64,000 nucleotides of DNA. It comes from Pseudomonas jessenii. GTDB taxonomy: Bacteria > Pseudomonadota > Gammaproteobacteria > Pseudomonadales > Pseudomonadaceae. Positions 42,706-52,201 of the stretch are shown piece after piece (position 1 is the stretch's first letter; the number at the start of each line of letters is the position of its first letter). Location of the stretch: assembly GCF_002236115.1 (NCBI RefSeq), contig NZ_NIWT01000005.1, positions 496,001-560,000 of the forward strand, given 5' to 3'. Position numbers and translations under genes: made by a program. The notes beneath the pieces were generated by a model. That model was given only the letters and a program-made list of their open reading frames with translations, ran no database searches and was not told where the DNA came from.

Positions 42706-44259
42706 TCATCGACCGCGCCACGCCTCTCGCAATCGCTCCAGCGCCGCCTCGACCGACTTTTCGGGCACCGCCGCAAAGCCCAGTACCAACCCGGCGCGTT
42801 GATCGAAGGGCGTGGTGGATTCCGGCAGCCAATAGCTGCTCAAACCGTTGATCTCGACATCGACACTGCGCGCCAATTCGATCAGTTCCTGTTCGCGCGC
42901 CACGCTTTCGACTGACACGGTCATGTGCAGCCCGGCAGCGACTGTGGGCAACGGGCCAACGCCGGGGATATCCAGCGGCCAACCACTGAGCAGCGTATTG
43001 CGCCGACTCAGTGCCGCACGGCGCATGCGGCGGATATGCCGCTGGAAGTGTCCGGCTGCCATGAACTCGGCCATGACTGCCTGCGTGCTGACCTCGGAGT
43101 GGCGCACATCCACGGCACGACGCTGGGAAAACGCGTCCACCAGCCCCATTGGCAACACCAGATAACCCAGGCGCAACGCCGGAAACGCGACCTTGCCGAA
43201 CGTGCCGACATACAACACTCGCCCGTGACGATCGAGTGCCGCCAAAGGCGCCAATGGCGCACCGCTGTAGCGGTACTCGCCATCGTAATCATCCTCGACA
43301 ATCCAGCCTTGAGTGCGCTCGGCCCAGGCCAGCAACTCCAGACGGCGAGCGAGGCTCATCACCACGCCAGTCGGGTATTGATGTGACGGCGTGACATAGG
43401 TCAGGCGGCAATCACTGAGCCCCGCCAGCTCACCGCAGTCGATACCCTCGCTATCCACCGCTACCCCGTGCAAGCGCGCCCCGGCCACGGCGAAGGCATG
43501 ACCCGCCGCGCGGTAGCCAGGATTTTCGATCGCCACCCCATCACCCGGCTCCACCAGCAGCTGTGCACAAAGGCTGATTCCCTGCTGCGCGCCACTGGTG
43601 ATCACAATTTGTTCAGCCGTACACTGCATGCCCCGCGAGCTGCGTAGATACGCCGCGATCATCCCCCGCAAGCGCGCATCACCTGCAGGGTCGCCGTAGC
43701 ACAGCTGCTGGAAATCCGGTTTACGCCAGAAAGCCGCATTCAGCTTGGCCCAGACCTCGAACGGAAACAGATCGAACGCCGGAACACCAACCCGAAAAGC
43801 CTTGGGCGGACCACTGGGCGGCATGGGTAAATGGTTCTTTTCGACGCGAGTCAATGCACCACTGTGGATAACTTTGCTGGATGAATCCACAGGTAAATCG
43901 AGCCGATTTGTGGATAAGGTTGTGGGTAACCCTGTTGAAAACCCTGTGGATACTTTTGTGGATAGTTTTTTTGCCGGCACGGTTGCCTGGGGCAGTTGCG
44001 CGACATAAGTCCCATCGCCTACCCGCCCTTCGATAAACCCTTCGGCGTACAACTGATCATAAGCGCGCACCACGCTGTTACGGGAAATCGCCAGCGCGGC
44101 TGCCAGATCACGACTGGCAGGCAGACGCGTACCGCTGGCCAGTCGCCCGTCCAACACACGCGTGCGCAATGCCTGGTAGAGCTGACGACTCAGCCCCTGG
44201 CGACGATCAAGTTCGATACCTGCCGGGTTGAAGGTCAGGGACAGTGGTTCGCTAGTCAT
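42706..44259 (-). CDS. MocR-type regulator (GntR winged helix fused to aminotransferase-like domain)
   Basis: A protein of about 517 residues. The GntR helix-turn-helix is at residues 20-85 (LASGTRLPASRDLAAALAIS, YDQLYAEGFIEGRVGDGTYV). The PLP-binding fold type I domain follows from about 160; VEDDYDGEYRY and the lysine of YVGTFGKV are the family landmarks. Relatives (PdxR and others) control genes of vitamin B6 or amino-acid use. The linker at about 95-140 is long and low-complexity (KLSTKVSTGFSTGLPTTLST) because it is encoded by repeats resembling DnaA boxes. ATG at 44259 is used. Divergent from the PaiB-like gene. Confidence 0.9.
   Translation of the reverse strand: MTSEPLSLTFNPAGIELDRRQGLSRQLYQALRTRVLDGRLASGTRLPASRDLAAALAISRNSVVRAYDQLYAEGFIEGRVGDGTYVAQLPQATVPAKKLSTKVSTGFSTGLPTTLSTNRLDLPVDSSSKVIHSGALTRVEKNHLPMPPSGPPKAFRVGVPAFDLFPFEVWAKLNAAFWRKPDFQQLCYGDPAGDARLRGMIAAYLRSSRGMQCTAEQIVITSGAQQGISLCAQLLVEPGDGVAIENPGYRAAGHAFAVAGARLHGVAVDSEGIDCGELAGLSDCRLTYVTPSHQYPTGVVMSLARRLELLAWAERTQGWIVEDDYDGEYRYSGAPLAPLAALDRHGRVLYVGTFGKVAFPALRLGYLVLPMGLVDAFSQRRAVDVRHSEVSTQAVMAEFMAAGHFQRHIRRMRRAALSRRNTLLSGWPLDIPGVGPLPTVAAGLHMTVSVESVAREQELIELARSVDVEINGLSSYWLPESTTPFDQRAGLVLGFAAVPEKSVEAALERLREAWRGR
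43863..43965. repeat. Cluster of DnaA-box-like 9-mers inside the MocR linker
   Basis: TGTGGATAA occurs at 43863-43871 and 43909-43917 (both perfect DnaA boxes, reverse of TTATCCACA). TGTGGGTAA is at 43921, TGTGGATAC at 43945 and TGTGGATAG at 43957. Five same-orientation boxes lie within 103 bp of coding sequence. Confidence 0.8.
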
Positions 44260-44276
44260 CACAATGGACCTATGAA

Positions 44277-44309
44277 ATTGGTCATTAATGGCTCTTACAA
44301 CAGACCAAT
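44277..44309. promoter_or_regulatory. Candidate operator between mocR-type and PaiB-like genes
   Basis: ATTGGTC at 44277-44283 and its complement GACCAAT at 44303-44309 are 26 bp apart (start to start) in the 92-bp divergent gap. A third related piece, CAATGGACC, overlaps the mocR start. Confidence 0.45.
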
Positions 44310-44351
44310 AGCCTGCCTAGGATGCAGACATTCGCCAAGGAAAATATCTCC

Positions 44352-44975
44352 ATGTACACGCCACGTGCTTTTGCCATCGACGAGTTGTCCCAACTGCATG
44401 AACTGATCCTCGCCAGCCGTCTCGCCATATTGGTGACCCACGGTGAAAGCGGCCTGCAAGCCAACCATGTACCGGTGCTGCTGCATTGCGAGCAAGGCTC
44501 GAACGGCACGTTGTACGGGCATCTGGCCAAAGCCAATCCACAGTGGAAAGACCTGCGCGACGGCGCCGAAGCCCTGCTGATTTTTGCCGGTGCCGACGCC
44601 TACGTCAGCCCTGGCTTCTACCCGAGCAAGGCCGAACACGGCAAAGTCGTGCCAACCTGGAACTACGTCGCCGTACACGCCTATGGCCGAGCCGAAACCT
44701 TCAGTGATGGCGGGCGGCTGCTCGACATCGTCAGCACCCTCACCGATCGTCATGAAGCTGGCCGCGCCCAACCGTGGTCAGTGGCCGATGCCCCCGCCGA
44801 TTACATCGACGGCATGCTCAAGGCCATCGTCGGTTTCGCCATTCCCATCGACCGTCTGGAAGGCAAGCGCAAGCTCAGCCAGAACCGCAGCCCCGCCGAC
44901 ATCGCCGGCGTGCGCGAAGGCCTGGCCGCCAGCCCCGACCTCAACGACCAAACCCTCGCCCAATTGATGCGCTAA
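44352..44975 (+). CDS. FMN-binding PaiB-like protein
   Basis: A protein of about 207 residues of the PaiB family (split-barrel flavin-binding fold). Typical parts: MYTPRAFAIDELSQLHELI at the start, ILVTHGESGLQANHVPVLL, ALLIFAGADAYVSPGFYPSK and VPTWNYVAVHAYG, ending with GFAIPIDRLEGKRKLSQNRS. Relatives are called negative transcription regulators, but many may be flavin enzymes. AAGGAAA precedes ATG 44352. It leads a run of three close genes with two acetyltransferases and diverges from the MocR-type gene, its probable controller. Confidence 0.9.
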   Translation: MYTPRAFAIDELSQLHELILASRLAILVTHGESGLQANHVPVLLHCEQGSNGTLYGHLAKANPQWKDLRDGAEALLIFAGADAYVSPGFYPSKAEHGKVVPTWNYVAVHAYGRAETFSDGGRLLDIVSTLTDRHEAGRAQPWSVADAPADYIDGMLKAIVGFAIPIDRLEGKRKLSQNRSPADIAGVREGLAASPDLNDQTLAQLMR

Positions 44976-44985
44976 GGAAATCACC

Positions 44986-45432
44986 ATGAGTCAGATCGAC
45001 ATTCGCCAAGTCACCGCCGGTGATCACGCGGCATGGTTGCCGCTGTGGCACGCCTACCTGCGCTTCTACAACACCGAACTTGCGGATACCGTCACTCAAA
45101 GCACCTGGCAGCGCATGCTCGATCCGAACGAGCCAACCCACGCCGCTCTCGCCTGGACCGACGGCAAAGCGGTGGGCATGGTGCATTTCATCTACCATCG
45201 TTCGAACTGGGCCATCGAAAACTCCTGCTACCTGCAAGACTTGTTGGTGGTCCCGCAAACCCGTGGTACCGGCGTCGGCCGCCAGTTGATCGAGTTCGTC
45301 TACACCACAGCCAAGGCCGACGGTTGCAACAAGGTCCACTGGCTGACCCACGAAACCAATGCCACCGCGATCCAGCTCTACGAGCGCATCGCCGAACGCC
45401 CCGGTTTCATCCAGTTTCGCAAAGCCATCTAG
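44986..45432 (+). CDS. GNAT-family N-acetyltransferase
   Basis: A 148-residue acetyltransferase with the acetyl-CoA-binding loop in LLVVPQTRGTGVGRQLIEFV (Q/RxxGxG/A) near residues 83-102 and the last motif HWLTHETNATAIQLYERIA. Acceptor unknown. It starts 10 bp after the PaiB-like gene with AAGGAAAT upstream, so it shares its transcript. The pairing of PaiB-like and GNAT genes recalls Bacillus paiAB, in which PaiA is a polyamine acetyltransferase; whether this protein acts on polyamines is inference. Confidence 0.9.
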   Translation: MSQIDIRQVTAGDHAAWLPLWHAYLRFYNTELADTVTQSTWQRMLDPNEPTHAALAWTDGKAVGMVHFIYHRSNWAIENSCYLQDLLVVPQTRGTGVGRQLIEFVYTTAKADGCNKVHWLTHETNATAIQLYERIAERPGFIQFRKAI

Positions 45433-45448
45433 GTTCAAGGAGAACAGC

Positions 45449-46120
45449 ATGTCGATTTCACTCGCCGACTGGAAAGGCGTTCCGCCCCCCACGACTCAAC
45501 TGATCGAAGGGCGTTACATCCGCCTGGAAAGACTCGACCCGGCGCGCCACGGCGACGACCTGTTCAAGGCCCTGCAAGGCCCGGGCGCTGACCCGAAGTT
45601 GTGGGACTACCTGCCTTACGGCCCCTTCCCGGAGCGCAGCGTCTTCAACGACTGGCTGAACAACCACGCGACCAGCAGCGATCCGTATTTCTTCAGCGTG
45701 ATCGACCGCGTCAGCGGCGAGGTCCAGGGCATTCTCAGCCTGATGTCCATCGTCCCGGCCCAGGGCCGCATCGAAATCGGCCACGTCACCTTCGGCGCCC
45801 CGATGCAGCGTTCGCCGAAAAGCACCGAGGCGGTTTATCTGCTGGCCAGAGAATCCTTCGCCCTCGGCTACCGTCGCCTGGAATGGAAGTGCAACAACGG
45901 CAACGCCCGCTCCAAATATGCGGCTGAGCGACTGGGTTTCAGTTTTGAAGGGGTGTTCCGCCAGCACATGGTGGTCAAGGGGCAGAACCGGGATACGGCG
46001 TGGTATTCGATCCTGGATTCGGAGTGGCCGGCGATTGGTGCGGGGTTTGAAAAGTGGCTGAGCGATGAGAACCAGACCGGTTCGGGGCAGGTGAAGTCGT
46101 TGGTGGAGTGTCGCGGGTAA
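45449..46120 (+). CDS. GNAT-family N-acetyltransferase, RimJ/RimL type
   Basis: A 223-residue acetyltransferase of the RimJ/RimL or spermidine-acetyltransferase-like group: LIEGRYIRLERLDPARHGDD at the N-terminus, IEIGHVTFGAPMQRSPKSTE in the acetyl-CoA site region and WKCNNGNARSKYAAERLGF as the family ending. Substrate unknown. AAGGAG is placed eight bases before the ATG at 45449. Third gene of the PaiB-like operon, 16 bp after the previous one. Confidence 0.9.
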   Translation: MSISLADWKGVPPPTTQLIEGRYIRLERLDPARHGDDLFKALQGPGADPKLWDYLPYGPFPERSVFNDWLNNHATSSDPYFFSVIDRVSGEVQGILSLMSIVPAQGRIEIGHVTFGAPMQRSPKSTEAVYLLARESFALGYRRLEWKCNNGNARSKYAAERLGFSFEGVFRQHMVVKGQNRDTAWYSILDSEWPAIGAGFEKWLSDENQTGSGQVKSLVECRG

Positions 46121-46198
46121 TCGTCAGCGCCTGGAATTACGCCATCCCGAGCGAGCTCTTGATCAATTAACACCCGCTTCACTGATGGGACACAGTAC

Positions 46199-46291
46199 CT
46201 GTGGGAGCGAGCTTGCTCGCGATGGCGGCATCACATTCAGCAATTGTTGAGACTGATGCTCCGCTATCGCGAGCAAGCTCGCTCCCACAGG
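46199..46291. repeat. REP pair (REPIN)
   Basis: Inverted REP copies, GTGGGAGCGAGCTTGCTCGC and GCGAGCAAGCTCGCTCCCAC, between two convergent operons. Confidence 0.9.
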
Positions 46292-46318
46292 TTGTTCAGG
46301 CACGGATTTGCAGGCATA

Positions 46319-46345
46319 AAAAAAGGGGAGCACATGCCCCCCCGA
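46319..46345 (-). terminator. Terminator of the pycA-pycB operon
   Basis: On the minus strand GGGGGCATGTGCTCCCC folds and is followed by a run of seven T bases. Confidence 0.7.
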
Positions 46346-46375
46346 GGTATAAAGCGTTGTATCGAGGCTGTTAAC

Positions 46376-48184
46376 TCAGCCTTCGATCTCGATCAGGATC
46401 TCGCCCGGGTTTACCCGGTCGCCCTTGGCCACGTGAATGGCGGTGACTTTACCGGCGATGGCTGCCTGGACTTCTGTTTCCATCTTCATCGCTTCGGTGA
46501 TCAACACGGCCTGGCCTGCCTTGACGGTGTCGCCCTCTTTTACCAGCACGTCGACGATGTTGCCCGGCATGGTGGTGCTGACGTGACCCGGTGCAGTGGC
46601 TTGCTTGCGCTTGCTGCTGCCGCCGCTGACGAATTCGTTGAGCGGCTCGAACACCACTTCTTCCGGCATGCCGTCGATGGACAGGTAGAAGTGACGCTTG
46701 CCTTCGGCCTTGACGCCAACACCGGTGATGTCGACGCGGTAGGTTTCACCGTGCACGTCGATGACGAACTCGGTCGGCACACCTTCGCCACCGGCAGAGG
46801 CCACGCCACCCGCTTCAGGAATCGGCAGCAGAACCTCTGGCGTGAGGGTGCCGGCAGCGCGTTCCTCGAGGAACTTGCGACCGATGTCCGGGAACATGGC
46901 GTAGGTCAGCACGTCTTCTTCAGACTTGGCCAGTGCGCCGATGTCGGCACGCAGCTTGGCCATTTCCGGCTTGAGCAGGTCGGCCGGGCGAACGTCGATC
47001 ACTTCTTCGCTGCCGATGGCCTGGCGACGCAGTTGTTCGTTCACGGTGCCCGGCGCCTTGCCGTAGCCGCCTTGCAGGTACAGCTTCACTTCGTTGGTGA
47101 TGGTCTTGTAGCGCTCGCCGGCCAACACGTTGAAGAACGCCTGGGTACCGACGATCTGCGAAGTCGGGGTCACCAGCGGCGGGAAGCCGAGGTCTTCACG
47201 AACGCGCGGGATTTCGGCCAGCACTTCGCTCATGCGGTTGAGCGCGCCCTGCTCTTTCAACTGGTTGGCCAGGTTGGAAATCATCCCGCCCGGTACCTGG
47301 TTGACTTGCACACGGGTGTCGACGGCGGTGAACTCGCTTTCGAACTGGTGGTACTTCTTGCGCACCGCGTAGAAGTACAGACCGATCTCTTGCAGCAGTT
47401 CCAGGTTCAGGCCGGTGTCGAACTCGCTGCCTTTAAGGGCGGCGACCATCGACTCGGTACCCGGGTGGCTGGTGCCCCAGGCGAAACTGGAGATCGCGGT
47501 GTCGATGTGATCGGCGCCGTTTTCGATGGCCTTCATTTGGCACATCGCGGCCAGGCCAGCAGTGTCGTGGGAGTGAATGAACACTGGCAACGATTGCTCG
47601 GCTTTCAGAGCCTTGACCAGTTCGCCGGTGGCGTACGGGGTCAGCAGGCCAGCCATGTCCTTGATCGCCACCGAGTCGCAACCCATGGCTTCCATTTGCT
47701 TGGCCTGGTTCACGAACGCCTCGATGGTGTGCACCGGGCTGGTGGTGTAGGCGATGGTGCCCTGGGCGTGTTTGCCGGCGGCTTTCACCGCTTCGATGGC
47801 CACGCGCAGGTTACGCACGTCGTTCATGGCGTCGAAGATGCGGAACACGTCGATACCGTTGACCGCTGCCTTGGCCACGAAGGCTTTGACCACGTCGTCG
47901 CTGTAGTGGCGGTAGCCCAGCAGGTTCTGGCCGCGCAACAACATTTGCAGGCGGGTGTTAGGCAGCGCGGCGCGCAGCTGGCGCAGACGCTCCCACGGAT
48001 CTTCTTTCAGGAAACGTACGCAGGCGTCGAACGTCGCGCCGCCCCAGCACTCCAGCGACCAGTAGCCGACTTTGTCGAGCTTGTCGCAGATCGGCAGCAT
48101 GTCTTCGGTGCGCATGCGGGTCGCGAGCAGCGATTGGTGGGCGTCGCGCAGGATAGTGTCGGTAACGTGGATTTGTTTGCTCAT
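46376..48184 (-). CDS. pycB: Pyruvate carboxylase subunit B (carboxyltransferase plus biotin carrier; OadA-like)
   Basis: A 602-residue subunit. The carboxyltransferase TIM barrel is at residues 1-300: TDTILRDAHQSLLATRMRTE, LECWGGATFDACVRFL with the catalytic region, and HSHDTAGLA with metal-binding histidines. A C-terminal biotinyl domain (about 525-602) has the biotin lysine in EAMKMETE. A linker at about 430-520 joins them. It moves carboxyl from biotin to pyruvate, giving oxaloacetate. GAGGAA precedes ATG 48184, eleven bp after pycA. OadA-like sequence, but pycA next to it shows the carboxylase role. Confidence 0.94.
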   Translation of the reverse strand: MSKQIHVTDTILRDAHQSLLATRMRTEDMLPICDKLDKVGYWSLECWGGATFDACVRFLKEDPWERLRQLRAALPNTRLQMLLRGQNLLGYRHYSDDVVKAFVAKAAVNGIDVFRIFDAMNDVRNLRVAIEAVKAAGKHAQGTIAYTTSPVHTIEAFVNQAKQMEAMGCDSVAIKDMAGLLTPYATGELVKALKAEQSLPVFIHSHDTAGLAAMCQMKAIENGADHIDTAISSFAWGTSHPGTESMVAALKGSEFDTGLNLELLQEIGLYFYAVRKKYHQFESEFTAVDTRVQVNQVPGGMISNLANQLKEQGALNRMSEVLAEIPRVREDLGFPPLVTPTSQIVGTQAFFNVLAGERYKTITNEVKLYLQGGYGKAPGTVNEQLRRQAIGSEEVIDVRPADLLKPEMAKLRADIGALAKSEEDVLTYAMFPDIGRKFLEERAAGTLTPEVLLPIPEAGGVASAGGEGVPTEFVIDVHGETYRVDITGVGVKAEGKRHFYLSIDGMPEEVVFEPLNEFVSGGSSKRKQATAPGHVSTTMPGNIVDVLVKEGDTVKAGQAVLITEAMKMETEVQAAIAGKVTAIHVAKGDRVNPGEILIEIEG

Positions 48185-48195
48185 TGTTCTATTCC

Positions 48196-49611
<1,416 letters not shown>

Positions 49612-49748
49612 TTGGAAATTCCCTTGAGCCGGTGGTACCCACGACCTGCTAGACCAGGTCGACGCGTGACCAAATGTTTCAATTTGGTCGCAGGTCCACA
49701 CTAGCGCTCACAAGGGATTAACAAAAATGAATAATTATTGGGTCACGC

Positions 49749-49764
49749 ATAAGTAAAGACTTAT
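49749..49764. promoter_or_regulatory. Perfect interrupted palindrome in the pycA-pycR gap
   Basis: ATAAGTAAAGACTTAT has 6-bp perfect arms around AAAG. It lies 38 bp upstream of pycR and 138 bp upstream of pycA, the place expected for the LysR-type binding site. Confidence 0.6.
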
Positions 49765-49801
49765 AGTTGATTCACCAGCCAGCGACGAGAGTGATCAAAA
49801 A

Positions 49802-50764
49802 ATGCGTAAGTCATTGATGCGTATGACTTTACGGCAATTGCAGATCTTCAACGAGGTCTGTGATTTGCGGTCGTACAGTCGCGCGGCCGAGGAAATGTCG
49901 CTCACACAACCTGCCGTCAGCCTGCAGATTCGTCAACTTGAGGAGCTGATTGGCCAGCCTTTGTTCGATTACGTCGGCAAAAAACTCTACATGACCGAAG
50001 CGGCTGAAGCGTTACAGCGGGCCAGCCGGGATATTTTCGGACGCCTGGAAAACCTCGACATGCAGCTGTCGGACATGCAGGGTTCGTTGCAGGGGCAATT
50101 GAAACTGGCGGTGGAATCCAGCGCCAAATATTTCGTGCCGCACTTGTTTGCCGCATTCAAACGCCAGCACCCGGAGGTGAACCTGCAACTGACGGTGGTC
50201 AATCGCGGTCAGGTCATTCGGCGCCTGTCGGACAACCGCGATGACCTGGTGATCATGTCCATGGTGCCTCAGGACATGGGCCTGGAATTCCTGCCGTTCC
50301 TGAACAACCCGATCGTCGCCGTGGCGCCACCGGATCACCCGCTGTGTCATATGGGGCCGCTGCGCTTGCAGGATCTCGAACCCTACACACTGCTGCTGCG
50401 TGAGCCAGGCTCCGGGACGCGGCTGGCGTGCGAAGAATACTTCAAAGAGAAACGCGTGCACTTCAACCAGACTCAGGAAGTCTCGTCTGCCGAAGCCCAG
50501 CGAGAATGTGTACTGGCAGGCCTGGGCGTTGCGCTGTTGACGCGCCACGCCCTGAACCTTGAGCTGGCAACCGGTGGGCTGATCGAATTGCCGGTCGAAG
50601 AACTGCCGCTATTCCGTAGCTGGTGCCTGGTGCAGGCCAAGGCAAAGCGCCTGTCACCGGTGGCTCATGCCTTCCTGGCGTTTATCCGTAGCGAACGGAT
50701 TCAGATCAGCGCGCTGGTTGAGCGTTTCGACGGGAAGCTACGGGAGACGTCTGCCAAAAGTTAA
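49802..50764 (+). CDS. pycR: LysR-family regulator PycR
   Basis: A 320-residue LysR regulator of the CbbR-like branch. The helix-turn-helix is in TLRQLQIFNEVCDLRSYSRA and EEMSLTQPAVSLQIRQLEEL, residues about 9-65. The effector domain follows (about 95-300). It is divergent from pycA. In P. aeruginosa the same arrangement is known as PycR, controlling pyruvate carboxylase and linked to virulence, as I recall. The start at 49802 has GAGAG upstream; two later ATGs (49817, 49823) are possible. Confidence 0.9.
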   Translation: MRKSLMRMTLRQLQIFNEVCDLRSYSRAAEEMSLTQPAVSLQIRQLEELIGQPLFDYVGKKLYMTEAAEALQRASRDIFGRLENLDMQLSDMQGSLQGQLKLAVESSAKYFVPHLFAAFKRQHPEVNLQLTVVNRGQVIRRLSDNRDDLVIMSMVPQDMGLEFLPFLNNPIVAVAPPDHPLCHMGPLRLQDLEPYTLLLREPGSGTRLACEEYFKEKRVHFNQTQEVSSAEAQRECVLAGLGVALLTRHALNLELATGGLIELPVEELPLFRSWCLVQAKAKRLSPVAHAFLAFIRSERIQISALVERFDGKLRETSAKS

Positions 50765-50915
50765 GTTCCAGCTCTGGAAAATCGCCAATCTCGGCCAGAA
50801 GCTGACGGCGTTCGCAGCGATCTTCGATGGCGCGACGGAATTCCATGCGGCGCTGATCTTCTTGCTGACGACGGGTTTTGACAGCGCTGTTGCGTTCTTC
50901 GTAGGGCATGGCCAT
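50706..50915 (-). CDS. Small PA3496-like protein overlapping the pycR 3' end
   Basis: A 69-residue, highly charged protein: MAMPYEERNSAVKTRRQQED, then QRRMEFRRAIEDRCERRQLL and EIGDFPELEL. This resembles the small PA3496-type proteins of pseudomonads (putative envelope integrity), which are about this length. The last 16 codons or so lie on the strand opposite the end of pycR, so the two genes overlap tail to tail by 59 bp. The tail (FWQTSPVASRRNAQPAR) seems unlike the family and may be read-through into pycR. Family call is from memory. Confidence 0.6.
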   Translation of the reverse strand: MAMPYEERNSAVKTRRQQEDQRRMEFRRAIEDRCERRQLLAEIGDFPELELNFWQTSPVASRRNAQPAR

Positions 50916-51023
50916 TTCGAGTCTCCCAAGGCGAGTACGGGAGTTTCAAGATAGGCGCGGGGGATGACGGTTTGGCGGCTTGGGGGTTACAAACTGATGA
51001 AAATTGCGGTGCATTCGAGGCCG

Positions 51024-51098
51024 CCATCGCGAGCGACCTCGCTCCCACAGGTTTTGCGGCGTGCATGATCAAATGTGGGAGCGAGCTTGCTCGCGATA
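51024..51098. repeat. REP pair (REPIN)
   Basis: A variant copy (GCGAGCGACCTCGCTCCCAC) and a standard copy (GTGGGAGCGAGCTTGCTCGC), in reverse order to most pairs here, next to the RpiR gene end. Confidence 0.85.
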
Positions 51099-51134
51099 AG
51101 GTCGGAACGACCTTCATGCAATCTCAGGCCTGGC

Positions 51135-52001
51135 TCAATCGTCCAGCGCTTTCACCGACTTGGGCGACAACCGCAAGCTGCGCAGGCTGCGCTTGACGCT
51201 CTTGAGGTGGTTGACCAGGCTCGGGCCACGCGCCATGGCCACGCCCATCGCCAGCACGTCGATCACCACCAGGTGGGCAATACGCGAAGTCAGCGGCGTA
51301 TAGATTTCAGTGTCTTCATGCACATCGATCGCCAGATTGACCGTAGACAGTTCGGCCAACGGCGTCTGGCTCGGGCACAAGGTGATCAACGAGGCACCGC
51401 TTTCACGAACCAGGTTGGCAGTGATCAGCAGGTCCTTGGAACGCCCGGACTGGGAAATGCAGATCGCCACGTCGGTTGGCTTGAGCGTCACGGCCGACAT
51501 CGCCTGCATGTGCGGGTCGGAATACGCCGCAGCTGTGAGCAGCAAGCGGAAGAACTTGTGCTGGGCGTCCGCCGCGACCGCACCCGAGGCACCAAAGCCA
51601 TAGAACTCGACACGCTGGGCCTGGGACATCAGCGTCACCGCCCGCTGCAATTCCAGCGGATCGAGTTTCTCGCGAACCTCCATCAGCGTATGCAGGGTGG
51701 TGTCGAAGATTTTCAGGCTGTAGTCAGCGACCGAATCATCCTCATGGATCGCAAACTGGCCGAAACTCGCACCTGCCGCCAGGCTCTGGGCCAGCTTCAG
51801 CTTCAGGTCCTGAAAGCCGGAACAACCGATGGCACGGCAAAAGCGCACGATGGTCGGCTCACTGATGCCCACGCTGTGGGCCAGGTCGGCCATGGAGCTG
51901 TGCATCACGGCCGCAGGATCAAGCAGCACATGGTCGGCGACCTTGAGCTCCGACTTGCGTAACAGGTGGCGAGACTGGGCGATGTGTTGCAGCAGATTCA
52001 A
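51135..52001 (-). CDS. MurR/RpiR-family transcriptional regulator
   Basis: A 288-residue regulator with an N-terminal helix-turn-helix (about 30-75: MADLAHSVGISEPTIVRFCR, FQDLKLKLAQSLA) and a C-terminal SIS sugar-phosphate domain (about 125-270: VEFYGFGASGAVAADAQHKF and ICISQSGRSKDLL). It is related to HexR, which senses Entner-Doudoroff intermediates, but the sequence is distinct and probably a paralogue. The start appears to be TTG at 52001 because no in-frame ATG is near. A TGTAGTTATACTACA palindrome lies 48 bp upstream. Confidence 0.85.
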   Translation of the reverse strand: MNLLQHIAQSRHLLRKSELKVADHVLLDPAAVMHSSMADLAHSVGISEPTIVRFCRAIGCSGFQDLKLKLAQSLAAGASFGQFAIHEDDSVADYSLKIFDTTLHTLMEVREKLDPLELQRAVTLMSQAQRVEFYGFGASGAVAADAQHKFFRLLLTAAAYSDPHMQAMSAVTLKPTDVAICISQSGRSKDLLITANLVRESGASLITLCPSQTPLAELSTVNLAIDVHEDTEIYTPLTSRIAHLVVIDVLAMGVAMARGPSLVNHLKSVKRSLRSLRLSPKSVKALDD

Positions 52002-52048
52002 AGGGCTGGACTCTTTGTTATTGGCAGGTGCCGGGGATGTAGCACGCT

Positions 52049-52063
52049 TGTAGTTATACTACA
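52049..52063. promoter_or_regulatory. Candidate operator upstream of the RpiR gene
   Basis: TGTAGTTATACTACA is a near-perfect palindrome with TGTAGT/ACTACA arms. It resembles the published HexR-type sites (TGTAATWWAATTACA as I recall), so autoregulation by the RpiR protein is plausible. Confidence 0.55.
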
Positions 52064-52201
52064 TGAATCGGCTTTTTGCCTGCTCAATGCGTTACCGAAT
52101 CCCTCGATTTCAGGTGCCCGCGCTTCATGTAGCACTCATGGCGCCTGTCCAGGTGTGCCGGGTGCACGTTTTAAAGGACAAAAGCTACTTACGTATCCTC
52201 G

